Origin: Siminovitchia sediminis
Lineage (GTDB): Bacteria; Bacillota; Bacilli; Bacillales; Bacillaceae_C
Direction of reading: 5' to 3'
Assembly: GCF_042680885.1 (NCBI RefSeq)
Contig: NZ_JBHUEO010000019.1
Span: 39,852 to 103,851, forward strand
Length of the DNA: 64,000 nucleotides
This document shows, in pieces, positions 1 through 8,481 of this stretch (positions are counted from its first letter, which is position 1; the number at the start of each line of letters is the position of its first letter). Both the position numbers and the translations under genes were made by a program. Below the pieces are notes generated by a model that did not search any database, had not been told where the DNA came from, and worked only from the letters and a program-made list of their open reading frames with translations.

Positions 1-41
1 TATTCCGGCTAATTAACGATCATCACTACAAAAGGAATGGT

Positions 42-83
42 AAAACCGGGATGGCTTGTAGCCACCCCGGTCAGATGATCGTT
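42..83 (-). terminator. Hairpin terminator after the Rieske gene, nested inside a second inverted repeat
   Basis: Just past the stop codon of the Rieske gene the minus strand reads an ACCGGGGTGGC stem, a short loop and a GCCATCCCGGT stem, then TTTTA. A second perfect 10-bp inverted repeat (15-24 with 74-83, AACGATCATC/GATGATCGTT) brackets this hairpin. The inner stem fits a rho-independent terminator; the role of the outer pair is unknown. Confidence 0.55.
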
Positions 84-89
84 TTATAG

Positions 90-1091
90 TTATTCCGTTC
101 CTAGTGTTACACCGAGTTTTTTCAAATATTGCCGATACGCGATGCTCATACGGTCACAGACCAAAGACATTTCTACTTGTAAATCGAGGGGGAGCTCTTC
201 AGGTTTTTGATTTTCCACAATAGGCCTGTCTTGTTCGAAAATCTTGTCCTGAAAAGCAATGATCTCATGATCCGTTAAGCCCGTATCATAATTAAATGAT
301 TCAATACCATAGACCATTGATTTGGTTTCATCAATGGGCCGGACAGTCAAGACAATCGACATAATTGAGTTATTGTCAGGGTCTCGTTTAGAGAATTTTA
401 CAGTGAGCGGCCGAAGAATCTCGTAAGTATAGTAGACAAATTTTTCCTTTCCTGTTCCATCTGCATCTGGTTGGAAGACTTCTATTTCATCCGAGAATAT
501 TCTTCCATCTTCGTGATGTACCTTGTAGTCCGGTATGACCCGATGTTTCTTATCCCCTAAAAACCCTTCATGCAATACAGCAAGATGTCCCACATCCAAG
601 AAGTTTTCCACAATTCGGGGCGGCTTTGCCAATGCTTCCTGCGGTCCCCAAATGACATGATAAAAAGTATCATCTTCCGATTCCGTATGCCGGAATAATT
701 CAGGTTCATTTCCAGCCAGGTTAATCCAAATGAGCCCATACTTTTCCGTACAACTATATTTTACTGCTTTAGCTTGTGTAGGGATTTTTCTGCCTTCCGG
801 CAATTGAGGAATATGTACACAAGCTCCGCTGTCATCGTACTCCCAACCGTGATAGGGACAGACAATACAATCATTTTTTACTTTGCCCAGAGATAATGCG
901 GCTCCACGATGACAACATAGGTCTTTAAAAGCATGTACACCTTTGCTGTTTCTAAAAATAACAATTCTTTCGCCCATGAATGTAATTTGAATAGGCTCTT
1001 CCTTTACGTCTTCAGACCGACAAGCAACAAGCCAGTCTTGCTGGAGCACTTTATCCTCCAGCAAATTACTGCGCAATAAGTTAGTTGCCAT
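90..1091 (-). CDS. Rieske [2Fe-2S] aromatic-ring-hydroxylating oxygenase, alpha-subunit type
   Basis: This 333-residue protein belongs to the Rieske non-haem iron oxygenases (VanA/PaO-like), which use electrons from a separate reductase to oxygenate an organic substrate. The N-terminal Rieske domain shows CCHRGA and, about 17 residues on, CPYHGWEY: the Cys-x-His and Cys-x2-His cluster ligands. The catalytic domain has NFLDVGHLAVLH, matching the D-x2-H-x4-H mononuclear iron site. I start at the ATG at 1091, because the upstream in-frame ATG (1106) would put the GGAGGGG ribosome site inside the coding sequence. No reductase or ferredoxin gene lies nearby, so the electron donor must be elsewhere. 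The substrate cannot be told from sequence. It sits downstream of pckA on the same strand but behind a terminator. Confidence 0.85.
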   Translation of the reverse strand: MATNLLRSNLLEDKVLQQDWLVACRSEDVKEEPIQITFMGERIVIFRNSKGVHAFKDLCCHRGAALSLGKVKNDCIVCPYHGWEYDDSGACVHIPQLPEGRKIPTQAKAVKYSCTEKYGLIWINLAGNEPELFRHTESEDDTFYHVIWGPQEALAKPPRIVENFLDVGHLAVLHEGFLGDKKHRVIPDYKVHHEDGRIFSDEIEVFQPDADGTGKEKFVYYTYEILRPLTVKFSKRDPDNNSIMSIVLTVRPIDETKSMVYGIESFNYDTGLTDHEIIAFQDKIFEQDRPIVENQKPEELPLDLQVEMSLVCDRMSIAYRQYLKKLGVTLGTE

Positions 1092-1236
1092 ACATTCCCC
1101 TCCCATATTACTAGGATTTTTAAATTCATATTTTCCTTAGATTACAGTGTTACTAACCTGAACATTTTGTAAATTTAGACTATTTTATATAATTATACTA
1201 CCTTTTAAATTATATTCAAATGATATTTGTAGTAAT

Positions 1237-1281
1237 AAAAAACTGCACCCTTCAACATATCATGCAAGGTGCAGTTTTTAT
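1237..1281. terminator. Terminator of pckA (symmetric)
   Basis: A perfect stem AAAAACTGCACC / GGTGCAGTTTTT lies 10 bp beyond the pckA stop codon. Read on the minus strand it ends in a T-run and should stop pckA transcription. The flanking A- and T-runs make it symmetric, so it could act in both directions. Confidence 0.8.
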
Positions 1282-1290
1282 ATAAAATTC

Positions 1291-2880
1291 TTATTTAACC
1301 GTTGGTCCACCTAATTCGGCGATCGTTTTATCTACATGGCCAAACTTCTTAAAGTTGTCTTTGAATTTCTCAGCAAGTTCATTGGCTTTCTCTTTATAAG
1401 CTTCTTTGTTGTCCCAGGTTTTGATGGGCTGCAATACTTCATCAGGTACACCTGGTACGTGAAGTGGGATGGAAAGACCGAATACTTCGTCTTTCACTGT
1501 TTCTGCATTGTCCAGCTCACCATTTAAAGCTGCTTGCACCATCGCGCGAGTATAGGCAAGATTCATTCGTTTGCCGATTCCGTATGGGCCTCCGGTCCAG
1601 CCTGTATTGACCAAAAACACTTGAACGCCATGCTCATCAATTTTCTTGCCGAGCATTTCAGCGTAGCGTGCAGCAGGCAGCGGCAGGAATGGCGCACCAA
1701 AACATGTGGAGAAAGTAGCTTCAGGAGAAGTCACTCCGCGTTCCGTTCCAGCCAGTTTTGATGTAAACCCGCTCAGGAAGTGGTACATAGCCTGCTCTTT
1801 TGTTAGTTTGCTGATTGGAGGCAGTACACCGAACGCATCAGCAGTCAGGAAGACAATCACAGACGGATGTCCTGCGATGCTTGGCTCCACGATATTATCA
1901 ATCGCTTGAATTGGATAGGCAGCTCTTGTGTTTTCTGTCAATGATGTATCGTCATAAAGTGGTTCACGTGAATCCGGGTCTACAACGACATTTTCCAGTA
2001 CGGATCCAAAAGTGATGGCATTGTAAATTTGTGGCTCTTTCTCATAAGATAAGCCTGCTGTTTTTGCGTAGCATCCGCCCTCTATATTAAATACACCGTT
2101 TGGCGACCAGCCGTGCTCGTCATCACCGATTAAGCGGCGGTTCGGGTCAGCGGAAAGAGTTGTTTTACCTGTTCCGGATAATCCAAAGAAGAGGGCAACG
2201 TCTCCTTCAGCTCCGACGTTAGCAGAGCAGTGCATGGATAAAATATCTGCTTCGGGAAGCTCATAGTTCATGACAGAAAAAATGGATTTTTTCATCTCAC
2301 CGGCATATTCTGTACCGCCGATTAACACTATCCGGCGTTCGAACGAAACGATAATGAATGTTTCGGATTTTGTTCCGTCCACTTTAGGGTCCGCTTTAAA
2401 CCCTGGAGCAGAAATGACCGTAAATTTTGCATCATGATCTGCCAATTCTTCTTGTTTTGGACGAATAAATAATTGATGGGCAAACAAATTGTGCCAGGCA
2501 TACTCGTTGATTACCTGAATCGGCAGGCGATACTTTTCATCCGCACCTGCAAAGCCTTTGAAAACGAAAATTTCTTCTTTTTCCTCTAAATAGGAAATCA
2601 CTTTTGAATACAGTTTTTCAAATATTTCAGACGAAATCGGCTGGTTGACTGAACCCCAATCGATTTTATTTGTGACAGAAGGTTCATCCACAATAAATTT
2701 ATCTTTGGGGGAGCGGCCTGTATATTTTCCCGTTGCGGCACGAACGGCACCAGAAGTTGTCAAGACTCCCTCTTCGCGGTTCAAAACCTTTTCAACAAGT
2801 TGTGGAACTGAAAGCTGTATATGAACGTTCTGTCCATTCAATAATTGCTTTAATTCGCTTTTGATGCCTACTGAACTCAT
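1291..2880 (-). CDS. pckA: Phosphoenolpyruvate carboxykinase (ATP)
   Basis: PckA converts oxaloacetate and ATP to phosphoenolpyruvate, CO2 and ADP, the entry step of gluconeogenesis from TCA intermediates. The 529-residue length fits the bacterial ATP-dependent family. Visible motifs: the P-loop GLSGTGKTTLS, the metal/phosphate-binding IGDDEHGW just after it, and an N-terminal TGRSPKDKFIVDEP region for substrate binding. The start is the ATG at 2880 (MSSVGIKSE), preceded by AAGGAAGGG; an upstream in-frame start at 2943 has no ribosome site. Divergent pckA/metK order is the same as in B. subtilis. Repression by CcpN during growth on sugar is known in B. subtilis; I did not identify operators here. 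Confidence 0.96.
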   Translation of the reverse strand: MSSVGIKSELKQLLNGQNVHIQLSVPQLVEKVLNREEGVLTTSGAVRAATGKYTGRSPKDKFIVDEPSVTNKIDWGSVNQPISSEIFEKLYSKVISYLEEKEEIFVFKGFAGADEKYRLPIQVINEYAWHNLFAHQLFIRPKQEELADHDAKFTVISAPGFKADPKVDGTKSETFIIVSFERRIVLIGGTEYAGEMKKSIFSVMNYELPEADILSMHCSANVGAEGDVALFFGLSGTGKTTLSADPNRRLIGDDEHGWSPNGVFNIEGGCYAKTAGLSYEKEPQIYNAITFGSVLENVVVDPDSREPLYDDTSLTENTRAAYPIQAIDNIVEPSIAGHPSVIVFLTADAFGVLPPISKLTKEQAMYHFLSGFTSKLAGTERGVTSPEATFSTCFGAPFLPLPAARYAEMLGKKIDEHGVQVFLVNTGWTGGPYGIGKRMNLAYTRAMVQAALNGELDNAETVKDEVFGLSIPLHVPGVPDEVLQPIKTWDNKEAYKEKANELAEKFKDNFKKFGHVDKTIAELGGPTVK

Positions 2881-2931
2881 ATGTTTACCCTTCCTTTGTA
2901 TTAAAATTTGCAAATTGTACACTTGAGAATT

Positions 2932-2959
2932 AGTATAACACATTTAATTGAATAGTCTA
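2932..2959 (-). promoter_or_regulatory. Candidate SigA promoter of pckA
   Basis: On the minus strand, -10 TATACT (2932-2937) lies 16 bp from a weak -35 TAGACT (2954-2959), about 50 bp upstream of the pckA ATG. The -10 is good; the -35 and spacing are marginal. Confidence 0.4.
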
Positions 2960-3094
2960 TACTATTTTTGAATATTTCTTGAACTTGTATAAACAGATTT
3001 CCAGGGAACATTATATGGATATATTGCCATGTTGGATTTAAGGGTAAGCGGTTCACATACCATTACAGCTTCTTACTATTATTAACGTACCCGG

Positions 3095-3124
3095 TTGACA
3101 TTGATTTATTATTTGAGTTATGAT
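3095..3124 (+). promoter_or_regulatory. SigA promoter of the metK S-box leader
   Basis: A perfect TTGACA (3095-3100) is followed after 18 bp by TATGAT (3119-3124). Transcription would begin near 3131, just ahead of the riboswitch P1 stem. Confidence 0.7.
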
Positions 3125-3140
3125 TTTGAGTTGAACGGAT

Positions 3141-3325
3141 ACTCTTATTCTGAGATGGTGGAGGAAACAGGTCCTTTGAAGCCCGGCAACCTGCTGTCCG
3201 CTTAAAAATGCAGACAGAAAGGTGCTTACCTGTTGCAAGGCTGACGGCCTTGGGCGATAAGAGTGAAAGGCTCGGAACACATCAACTTAACCTTTCCTCG
3301 TTTTAGGTCAAGGAAAGGTTTTTTC
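3141..3325 (+). ncRNA. SAM (S-box) riboswitch upstream of metK
   Basis: The SAM-I aptamer is clear. The P1 strands ACTCTTAT (3141-3148) and ATAAGAGT (3257-3264) pair perfectly. Between them lie the conserved CTGAGATGGTGGAGG, GAAGCCCGGCAACC, GGTGCTTACC and TTGGGCGATAAG elements. The expression platform is the terminator at 3289-3325. With SAM bound the terminator should form and metK transcription stop early, which is feedback on SAM synthesis. The metK start is an unusual 260 bp past the terminator. Confidence 0.96.
3289..3325 (+). terminator. S-box expression-platform terminator
   Basis: The stem AACCTTTCCT / AGGAAAGGTT with a 12-nt loop is followed by TTTTTC. It directly follows the SAM aptamer and is the expected off-switch. 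Confidence 0.9.
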
Positions 3326-3367
3326 ATTAAAGGATAAGACAAAATAAAAATTCGGGGAAAAGGTTCG

Positions 3368-3489
3368 ATCTAGCTTCAGGCGCCATCGGCAAGAGAGATC
3401 ACAAACTGTTTTCCCCCTGTGGCTGTATAGCTGCCTCATGGGAACGCTCTGTGCTTTTGGCCGTTGAGCGTGCGCCTAGCGCTTTTCTT
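3368..3489. repeat. Degenerate copy of a Bacillaceae intergenic repeat
   Basis: The left edge (TCTAGCTTCAGGCGCC) and right edge (GCGCCTAGCGCTTTTCTTA) resemble the edges of the fuller copy at 19805-19939. The centre has diverged. It lies between the S-box terminator and the metK ribosome site, so it is transcribed whenever the riboswitch is on. Confidence 0.5.
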
Positions 3490-3585
3490 ATTAATCGTAA
3501 CCATTTTATCAGGATGTGCTTCTATCAAGGACAGAGTACCGTTGTGGATCTATACTGAACATAACATATTAAAGGAGGAGCTTTG

Positions 3586-4791
3586 ATGTCCCAAAATCGG
3601 CATTTATTTACATCAGAGTCTGTTACAGAAGGACATCCAGATAAAATTTGCGACCAAATATCTGACGCGATATTGGATGCCATACTTGCTGAAGATCCTA
3701 ATGCACGTGTTGCCTGTGAAACTTCCGTTACAACAGGACTCGTTCTTGTAGCCGGAGAGATCACGACCACGACTTACGTTGATATTCCCAAAATTGTCAG
3801 AGAAACCATTAAAGATATTGGCTACACTCGGGCAAAATATGGTTTTGATGCGGAAACCTGTGCAGTCATCACTTCGATTGACGAGCAGTCACCGGATATT
3901 GCTGCAGGCGTTGATATAGCGCTGGAAGCAAGGGAGGGATCCATGAGCGATAAAGAAATTGAGGCGATTGGTGCAGGAGACCAAGGTCTTATGTTTGGTT
4001 TTGCTTGTAATGAGACCGAAGAGCTCATGCCGCTTCCCATCTCTCTTTCCCATAATCTGTCCAGAAGGCTTGCTCAAGTCCGCAAAGAGTCTATTCTTCC
4101 TTATTTGCGTCCCGATGGAAAAACACAGGTTACAGTCGAATATGATGAAAACCAACAGCCGATAAGGATTGACACGATCGTGCTTTCTACACAGCATCAT
4201 CCTGAAATAGACCTGGAACAGATCCAGAGAGATATTAAAGAACATGTGATCAAACCTGTAGTTCCCAAAGAGCTTTTGGATGATCAAACTAAATACTTTA
4301 TTAATCCATCTGGACGATTTGTCATCGGCGGTCCAAAAAGTGACGCCGGCTTGACAGGAAGAAAAATTATCGTAGACACATACGGCGGTTATGCGCGGCA
4401 TGGGGGAGGAGCTTTTTCTGGAAAAGACCCGACAAAGGTAGACCGCTCGGCTGCATATGCAGCAAGGTATGTGGCTAAAAATATTGTAGCCGCTGGTCTC
4501 GCTGATAAGTGTGAGGTGCAGCTGGCTTATGCCATCGGCGTCGCGCAGCCTGTATCCATTTCTGTTGATACGTTCGGCACAGGAAAGGTCTCAGAGGAGG
4601 TACTGGTTAAAGCGATCAGAGAAAACTTTGATCTGCGTCCTGCCGGAATCATTCTCATGCTCGATCTGCGCAAGCCGCTGTACAAACAGACAGCAGCGTA
4701 TGGTCATTTCGGCCGTACAGATATTGATTTGCCATGGGAAAGAACAGATAAGGCGGAAGCGCTGCTTCAATCTGCAACAAATGAAAAATAA
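3586..4791 (+). CDS. metK: S-adenosylmethionine synthetase
   Basis: MetK makes SAM from methionine and ATP in the cytosol, normally as a homotetramer. The 401-residue length is standard. Signature stretches are present: GHPDKICDQISDAILD near the N-terminus, the ATP-loop GAGDQGLMFGFA (about residue 115), and GGAFSGKDPTKVDRSAAYA with the catalytic lysines and aspartate. The ATG at 3586 is used: AAAGGAGG (3571-3578) sits 7 bp upstream, while a TTG one codon earlier is too close. Expression is expected to follow the SAM riboswitch at 3141-3325. The order pckA-metK-asnB is as in B. subtilis. Confidence 0.97.
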   Translation: MSQNRHLFTSESVTEGHPDKICDQISDAILDAILAEDPNARVACETSVTTGLVLVAGEITTTTYVDIPKIVRETIKDIGYTRAKYGFDAETCAVITSIDEQSPDIAAGVDIALEAREGSMSDKEIEAIGAGDQGLMFGFACNETEELMPLPISLSHNLSRRLAQVRKESILPYLRPDGKTQVTVEYDENQQPIRIDTIVLSTQHHPEIDLEQIQRDIKEHVIKPVVPKELLDDQTKYFINPSGRFVIGGPKSDAGLTGRKIIVDTYGGYARHGGGAFSGKDPTKVDRSAAYAARYVAKNIVAAGLADKCEVQLAYAIGVAQPVSISVDTFGTGKVSEEVLVKAIRENFDLRPAGIILMLDLRKPLYKQTAAYGHFGRTDIDLPWERTDKAEALLQSATNEK

Positions 4792-4798
4792 GAAAGGA

Positions 4799-4833
4799 TG
4801 GCGGGGAATGCATGGGCATCTCCGCCTTTTTCC
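4799..4833 (+). terminator. Terminator of metK
   Basis: GGCGGGGA and TCTCCGCC pair around a 10-nt loop and are followed by TTTTT, starting 8 bp after the metK stop. Confidence 0.75.
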
Positions 4834-4964
4834 CGTTGTGAAAGAAATAAAATATTTGTTGCAATATACCTGCCAAACTTCAACAAATAATGATAATATA
4901 AAAAAGGTGTGCAGTTATGCCTTTTAAATAGTTTGAATCCTTATTAGAGTAGGTGAACACATAA

Positions 4965-6857
4965 ATGTGCGGTTTTATCGGTTGTATGCATCATCATCCA
5001 ACAGATGAGGCAAAAACAAATGAGAAGTTATTGATGGAAATGAACAATATTATTACTCACCGCGGTCCAGATGATAAAGGGTATTATCAAGATGAGCATG
5101 TCCAATTTGGATTTAGAAGACTCAGCATCATTGACATTGAAAGCGGCAGCCAGCCTCTTTCATTTGAAAATGAGCGTTACTGGATTATTTTCAATGGAGA
5201 AGTCTATAACTTTGTAGAGCTCCGTGAAGAACTTGAGAAAAAAGGACTGGTGTTTGTAACAGGTTCAGACACAGAGGTAATCGTTGCTTTATATAGCGAG
5301 CTGAAGGAAGAAGCGGTAAAGAAATTGAGAGGCATGTTTGCCTTCTTAATTTGGGATAAAGAGAAAAAAGAATTATTTGGTGCCAGAGATCCATTCGGCA
5401 TAAAGCCCTTCTTTTATATTGAAGAAAAAGACAGGACCTTATTTGCTTCCGAGAAGAAAAGTATTTTACTTGCTTTAGATAAAAAAGAGCTCAATACAGA
5501 AGCTCTCCAGCAGTATATGACCTACCAATTTGTTCCCGAGCCGGAAACAATGACCCGGCATATCAAGAAGCTGGAGCCTGGCCATTATTTTACTCAGAAG
5601 CCTGGTGAGCCCATTCAGATTCAGCGTTATTGGAGAGCAAGCTTCAAACCGGATGTTCATAAGACAGAAGAAGATTTTATCAAAGAAATTAGAGAGGTCT
5701 TATTCGATTCGGTTAACTTTCATATGCGAAGCGATGTTCCGGTCGGTTCATTTCTGTCAGGAGGAATCGATTCGTCAATCATTGTTTCTATTGCCAAACA
5801 ATTTCACCCGAAAATCAAAACATTTTCCGTTGGTTTTGAGCGTGAAGGGTTTAGTGAAATTGATGTTGCAAAAGAGACGGCTGACAGGCTGGGCGTGGAA
5901 AATATCAGTTACGTCATCAGTCCGGAAGAATATATGAAAGAACTACCAAAAATCATGTGGCATGCAGATGATCCATTGGCTGATCCTGCCTGCGTCCCAC
6001 TTTATTTTGTAGCCAGAGAAGCTAGAAAGCATGTAACAGTTGTATTGTCCGGTGAAGGAGCAGATGAGCTTTTTGGCGGTTATAATATTTACAGAGAACC
6101 GCAGTCTCTTGAAATGTTCAATAAAATTCCTCAAGTCGGCAAAGCATTGCTGCGGGGACTGGCCAAAACTCTTCCTGAGGGAGTGAAAGGGAAAAGTTTT
6201 ATTGAACGCGGAGTGACACCTCTTGAGCAAAGATACATCGGTAACGCTAAAATGTTTGAGGAAGAGGAAAAGAAAGAACTGTTAAATCATTATCATCGGG
6301 ATGTCCATTATCTTGATGTGACCAAACCTCTTTATGCAGAAACGAAAGGCTATGCCCCTGTTGAGCGGATGCAGTATATTGATATCCATACATGGATGCG
6401 AGGGGATATTTTACTTAAAGCTGACCGGATGACAATGGCCCACTCGCTCGAGCTTAGAGTTCCTTTCCTTGATACGAAAGTGTTTGAAGTTGCATCAACA
6501 ATTCCAACAAGCTTAAAAACAGCTGAAGGGACAACGAAATATGTCTTAAGGAAAGCAGCAGAAGGCATTGTTCCTGACCATGTGTTGAATCGGAAAAAGC
6601 TCGGATTTCCCGTTCCGATCCGCCACTGGCTGAAAAACGAAATGTATGATTGGGCGAAGGACATGATTAAAACAAGCGATACCGATCATTTAATCCATAA
6701 GGAATATGTGTTAAATCTATTGGAGGATCATTGCCAAGGCAAAATGGATTATAGCCGTAAAATTTGGACAGTGCTGGTATTCATGGTATGGCATGCTGTC
6801 TTTGTAGAAGATCGGTATGATTTTGAACAAGAAATGGCAGCCGCGGCTCACTCCTGA
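4965..6857 (+). CDS. asnB: Asparagine synthetase (glutamine-hydrolysing)
   Basis: AsnB transfers ammonia from glutamine to an adenylated aspartate. The 630-residue protein starts MCGFIGC, so Cys2 is the glutaminase nucleophile after Met removal. The class II amidotransferase domain (about 1-200) includes HRGPDDKGYY and FNGEVYNFVELR. The synthetase domain has the PP-loop SGGIDSS (about residue 265) and the GEGADELFGGY motif. This is a full-length, typical gene. The ribosome site is modest (AGGTGA, 8 bp before the ATG). It ends inside the 3' end of a convergent gene (10-bp overlap), and its terminator lies within that neighbour. Confidence 0.96.
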   Translation: MCGFIGCMHHHPTDEAKTNEKLLMEMNNIITHRGPDDKGYYQDEHVQFGFRRLSIIDIESGSQPLSFENERYWIIFNGEVYNFVELREELEKKGLVFVTGSDTEVIVALYSELKEEAVKKLRGMFAFLIWDKEKKELFGARDPFGIKPFFYIEEKDRTLFASEKKSILLALDKKELNTEALQQYMTYQFVPEPETMTRHIKKLEPGHYFTQKPGEPIQIQRYWRASFKPDVHKTEEDFIKEIREVLFDSVNFHMRSDVPVGSFLSGGIDSSIIVSIAKQFHPKIKTFSVGFEREGFSEIDVAKETADRLGVENISYVISPEEYMKELPKIMWHADDPLADPACVPLYFVAREARKHVTVVLSGEGADELFGGYNIYREPQSLEMFNKIPQVGKALLRGLAKTLPEGVKGKSFIERGVTPLEQRYIGNAKMFEEEEKKELLNHYHRDVHYLDVTKPLYAETKGYAPVERMQYIDIHTWMRGDILLKADRMTMAHSLELRVPFLDTKVFEVASTIPTSLKTAEGTTKYVLRKAAEGIVPDHVLNRKKLGFPVPIRHWLKNEMYDWAKDMIKTSDTDHLIHKEYVLNLLEDHCQGKMDYSRKIWTVLVFMVWHAVFVEDRYDFEQEMAAAAHS

Positions 6858-7675
6858 GTATAAGTGAGGGCCTGGCTGCCCATTTGCACCCATGACTTTT
6901 TAAAGTCATTGATGGGTGCTTTTTTATTTTTCTTTCCTGTTAAAGGGTCATTGAAATAAACGTAATTCTGGTCATAGCCGGTAATCAGCACGGAATGCTC
7001 TTTCTTTGTAATTTTCACCGGACCGCTTGCCGTTTCCCAAACTTCAAAATATGAATCCGGCAGTTCGCGATATTCTGCGTTGATGATCACCCATACAGGC
7101 CTTCCGTCAGAAAGCGGAACTTTTAGCTCTTCAAAAGATTCTCCGGTTAAATTGACCATTCTTCCGGATAAATAAGTTTCTCCAAGCTCCATAATGGGGC
7201 CATGATAAACACCGAGACCGGGATTATCGAAGTTGTACATATCACCGACAAACCCATGATGAGGGTTGCCGAAGTAGACCTTGCCATCTTTCACAACATA
7301 TGGAGAAGAATCTTTTTTTACTTTCTCGGCGAGTTCCATTTTGTCAACACTCGTCCCTGCACTTTCCAGCAGCATGGCAAGTGATGTCACTTCACAGCCG
7401 CGCGGCAGTTCCGGCAGTTGATGAACGACAGGAAGATCAAGAAGTACTTTGTCCTTAATTTCGATCAGCTGAAATTCACTTGTTCGGTTCACCTCTTGTA
7501 AAGCAGAGGCAACCTCATGATCTGAATCAGTACTTGTATTGTATAAAACCATAGTAAAAATGAAAGCAGCCATCCAAAAGGATAATAAAGACTTGAACGA
7601 ACTGCTTCTATTTCTAAATAAAATGAGGACAAGCACTATCAAAAGGGCAATCCCAATGATCAGCCATGCATTCAT
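6848..7675 (-). CDS. Membrane-anchored C39-like cysteine peptidase domain protein (YvpB-like)
   Basis: This 275-residue protein begins with two hydrophobic segments (about 3-20 and 30-45), so it is probably membrane-anchored with the rest outside. The C-terminal 190 residues look like the peptidase_C39-like family. The likely catalytic Cys is in RGCEVTSLAML, the His in EHSVLITGYD, and the third residue in YFNDP. The start has an AAGGAGAT ribosome site. The substrate is unknown; family members are not all proven peptidases. The 3' end is convergent with asnB and contains the asnB terminator, so this coding sequence carries two constraints. Confidence 0.8.
   Translation of the reverse strand: MNAWLIIGIALLIVLVLILFRNRSSSFKSLLSFWMAAFIFTMVLYNTSTDSDHEVASALQEVNRTSEFQLIEIKDKVLLDLPVVHQLPELPRGCEVTSLAMLLESAGTSVDKMELAEKVKKDSSPYVVKDGKVYFGNPHHGFVGDMYNFDNPGLGVYHGPIMELGETYLSGRMVNLTGESFEELKVPLSDGRPVWVIINAEYRELPDSYFEVWETASGPVKITKKEHSVLITGYDQNYVYFNDPLTGKKNKKAPINDFKKSWVQMGSQALTYTQE
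6886..6930 (+). terminator. asnB terminator embedded in the convergent coding sequence
   Basis: GCACCCATGACTTT (6886-6899) pairs with AAGTCATTGATGGGTGC, with one bulge, and is followed by TTTTTTATTTTTC. It begins 28 bp past the asnB stop. It lies wholly inside the last 25 codons of the C39-like gene on the other strand. Confidence 0.85.
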
Positions 7676-7738
7676 AAGATGATCTCCTTTTTTAAAATAA
7701 ATCTCTTATGGTTAACATCGGCTCGAATGGTAAAAATT

Positions 7739-8275
7739 TTACTGTTTCAATCGCTTATTTTGTTTTTGCAAATTTTGATAGTATCGGCCTCTTTCGGCAT
7801 ATTCCCTGGAGATACGCTCCATTTCTGAACGATCATGTTCATTGACTTCACGGATTACTTTTGCCGGGCGCCCGAAAGCTACTGTATGAGGCGGAATGAT
7901 TTTTCCCTGGGGTACAAGGCTGCCGGCACCGATAAAGGCTCCTTCCCCAATTTCGGCATTATCCAAAATAATTGACCCCATTCCAATCAGGGCTTTTTTC
8001 CGAATGATGGCACTATGCAGTATGACTTGATGCCCAATGGTCACTTCATCCTCAATAATCAGCGGGTTACCCGGACTTTGATGCAGAACAGAATTATCTT
8101 GAATGTTCACCTTCTTTCCGATAATGGTCGGAGCAACATCTCCTCTGATCGTGCAGTTAAACCAAATGCTGGACTGTTCTCCAATCATCACATCGCCTGT
8201 AATGGTCGAATAATCTCCAACAAAAACAGAAGAAGGGATTTGTGGAATTTTCCCTTTATAAGAATACACAGACAC
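7739..8275 (-). CDS. ytoA: Gamma-carbonic-anhydrase-like hexapeptide-repeat protein (YtoA)
   Basis: This protein of about 178 residues has the left-handed beta-helix hexapeptide pattern, with runs such as ITGDVMIGEQSSIW and IIGKKVNIQDNSVLH. The putative metal-binding histidines of the gamma-CA fold are in VLHQSP and TIGHQVILHSA. Members bind a divalent metal as trimers; carbonic anhydrase activity is not established for YtoA. The start is uncertain. GTG at 8275 has AAAGG upstream and gives an N-terminus like the B. subtilis protein, whereas the in-frame ATG at 8314 lacks a ribosome site at proper distance. The asnB/ytoA neighbourhood is conserved in B. subtilis. Confidence 0.85.
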   Translation of the reverse strand: MSVYSYKGKIPQIPSSVFVGDYSTITGDVMIGEQSSIWFNCTIRGDVAPTIIGKKVNIQDNSVLHQSPGNPLIIEDEVTIGHQVILHSAIIRKKALIGMGSIILDNAEIGEGAFIGAGSLVPQGKIIPPHTVAFGRPAKVIREVNEHDRSEMERISREYAERGRYYQNLQKQNKRLKQ

Positions 8276-8344
8276 CCTATACACCCTTTCAGCCAAATCG
8301 TTTAAACCTATCATAGCGCTTTCGGCAAGTTGTTGTCACTCCTC

Positions 8345-8383
8345 ATTCGACAGGTGCCTGGCACGCCCCGGAATATGTCGAAT
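8345..8383. repeat. Inverted repeat with an AGGTGCCTGGCAC core
   Basis: ATTCGACA and TGTCGAAT form perfect 8-bp arms around AGGTGCCTGGCACGCC, itself near-palindromic. From memory, GGTGCCTGGCACC-like motifs are common between genes in Bacillaceae. It lies in the divergent ytoA/ytpA space. Function is unknown. Confidence 0.4.
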
Positions 8384-8481
8384 GGTTTGAAAATGAAGTT
8401 TTTCCGCCTCCAGGCAAGATTTCCAGGGTGAAAAAAGGGTAAAATAAATAGAGAAATGAAATAAGAAGGGGAGTTATAGAT

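Noticed and set aside
3889..4401. 170-codon minus-strand frame within metK
   Set aside because: It is a shadow of metK without a ribosome site.
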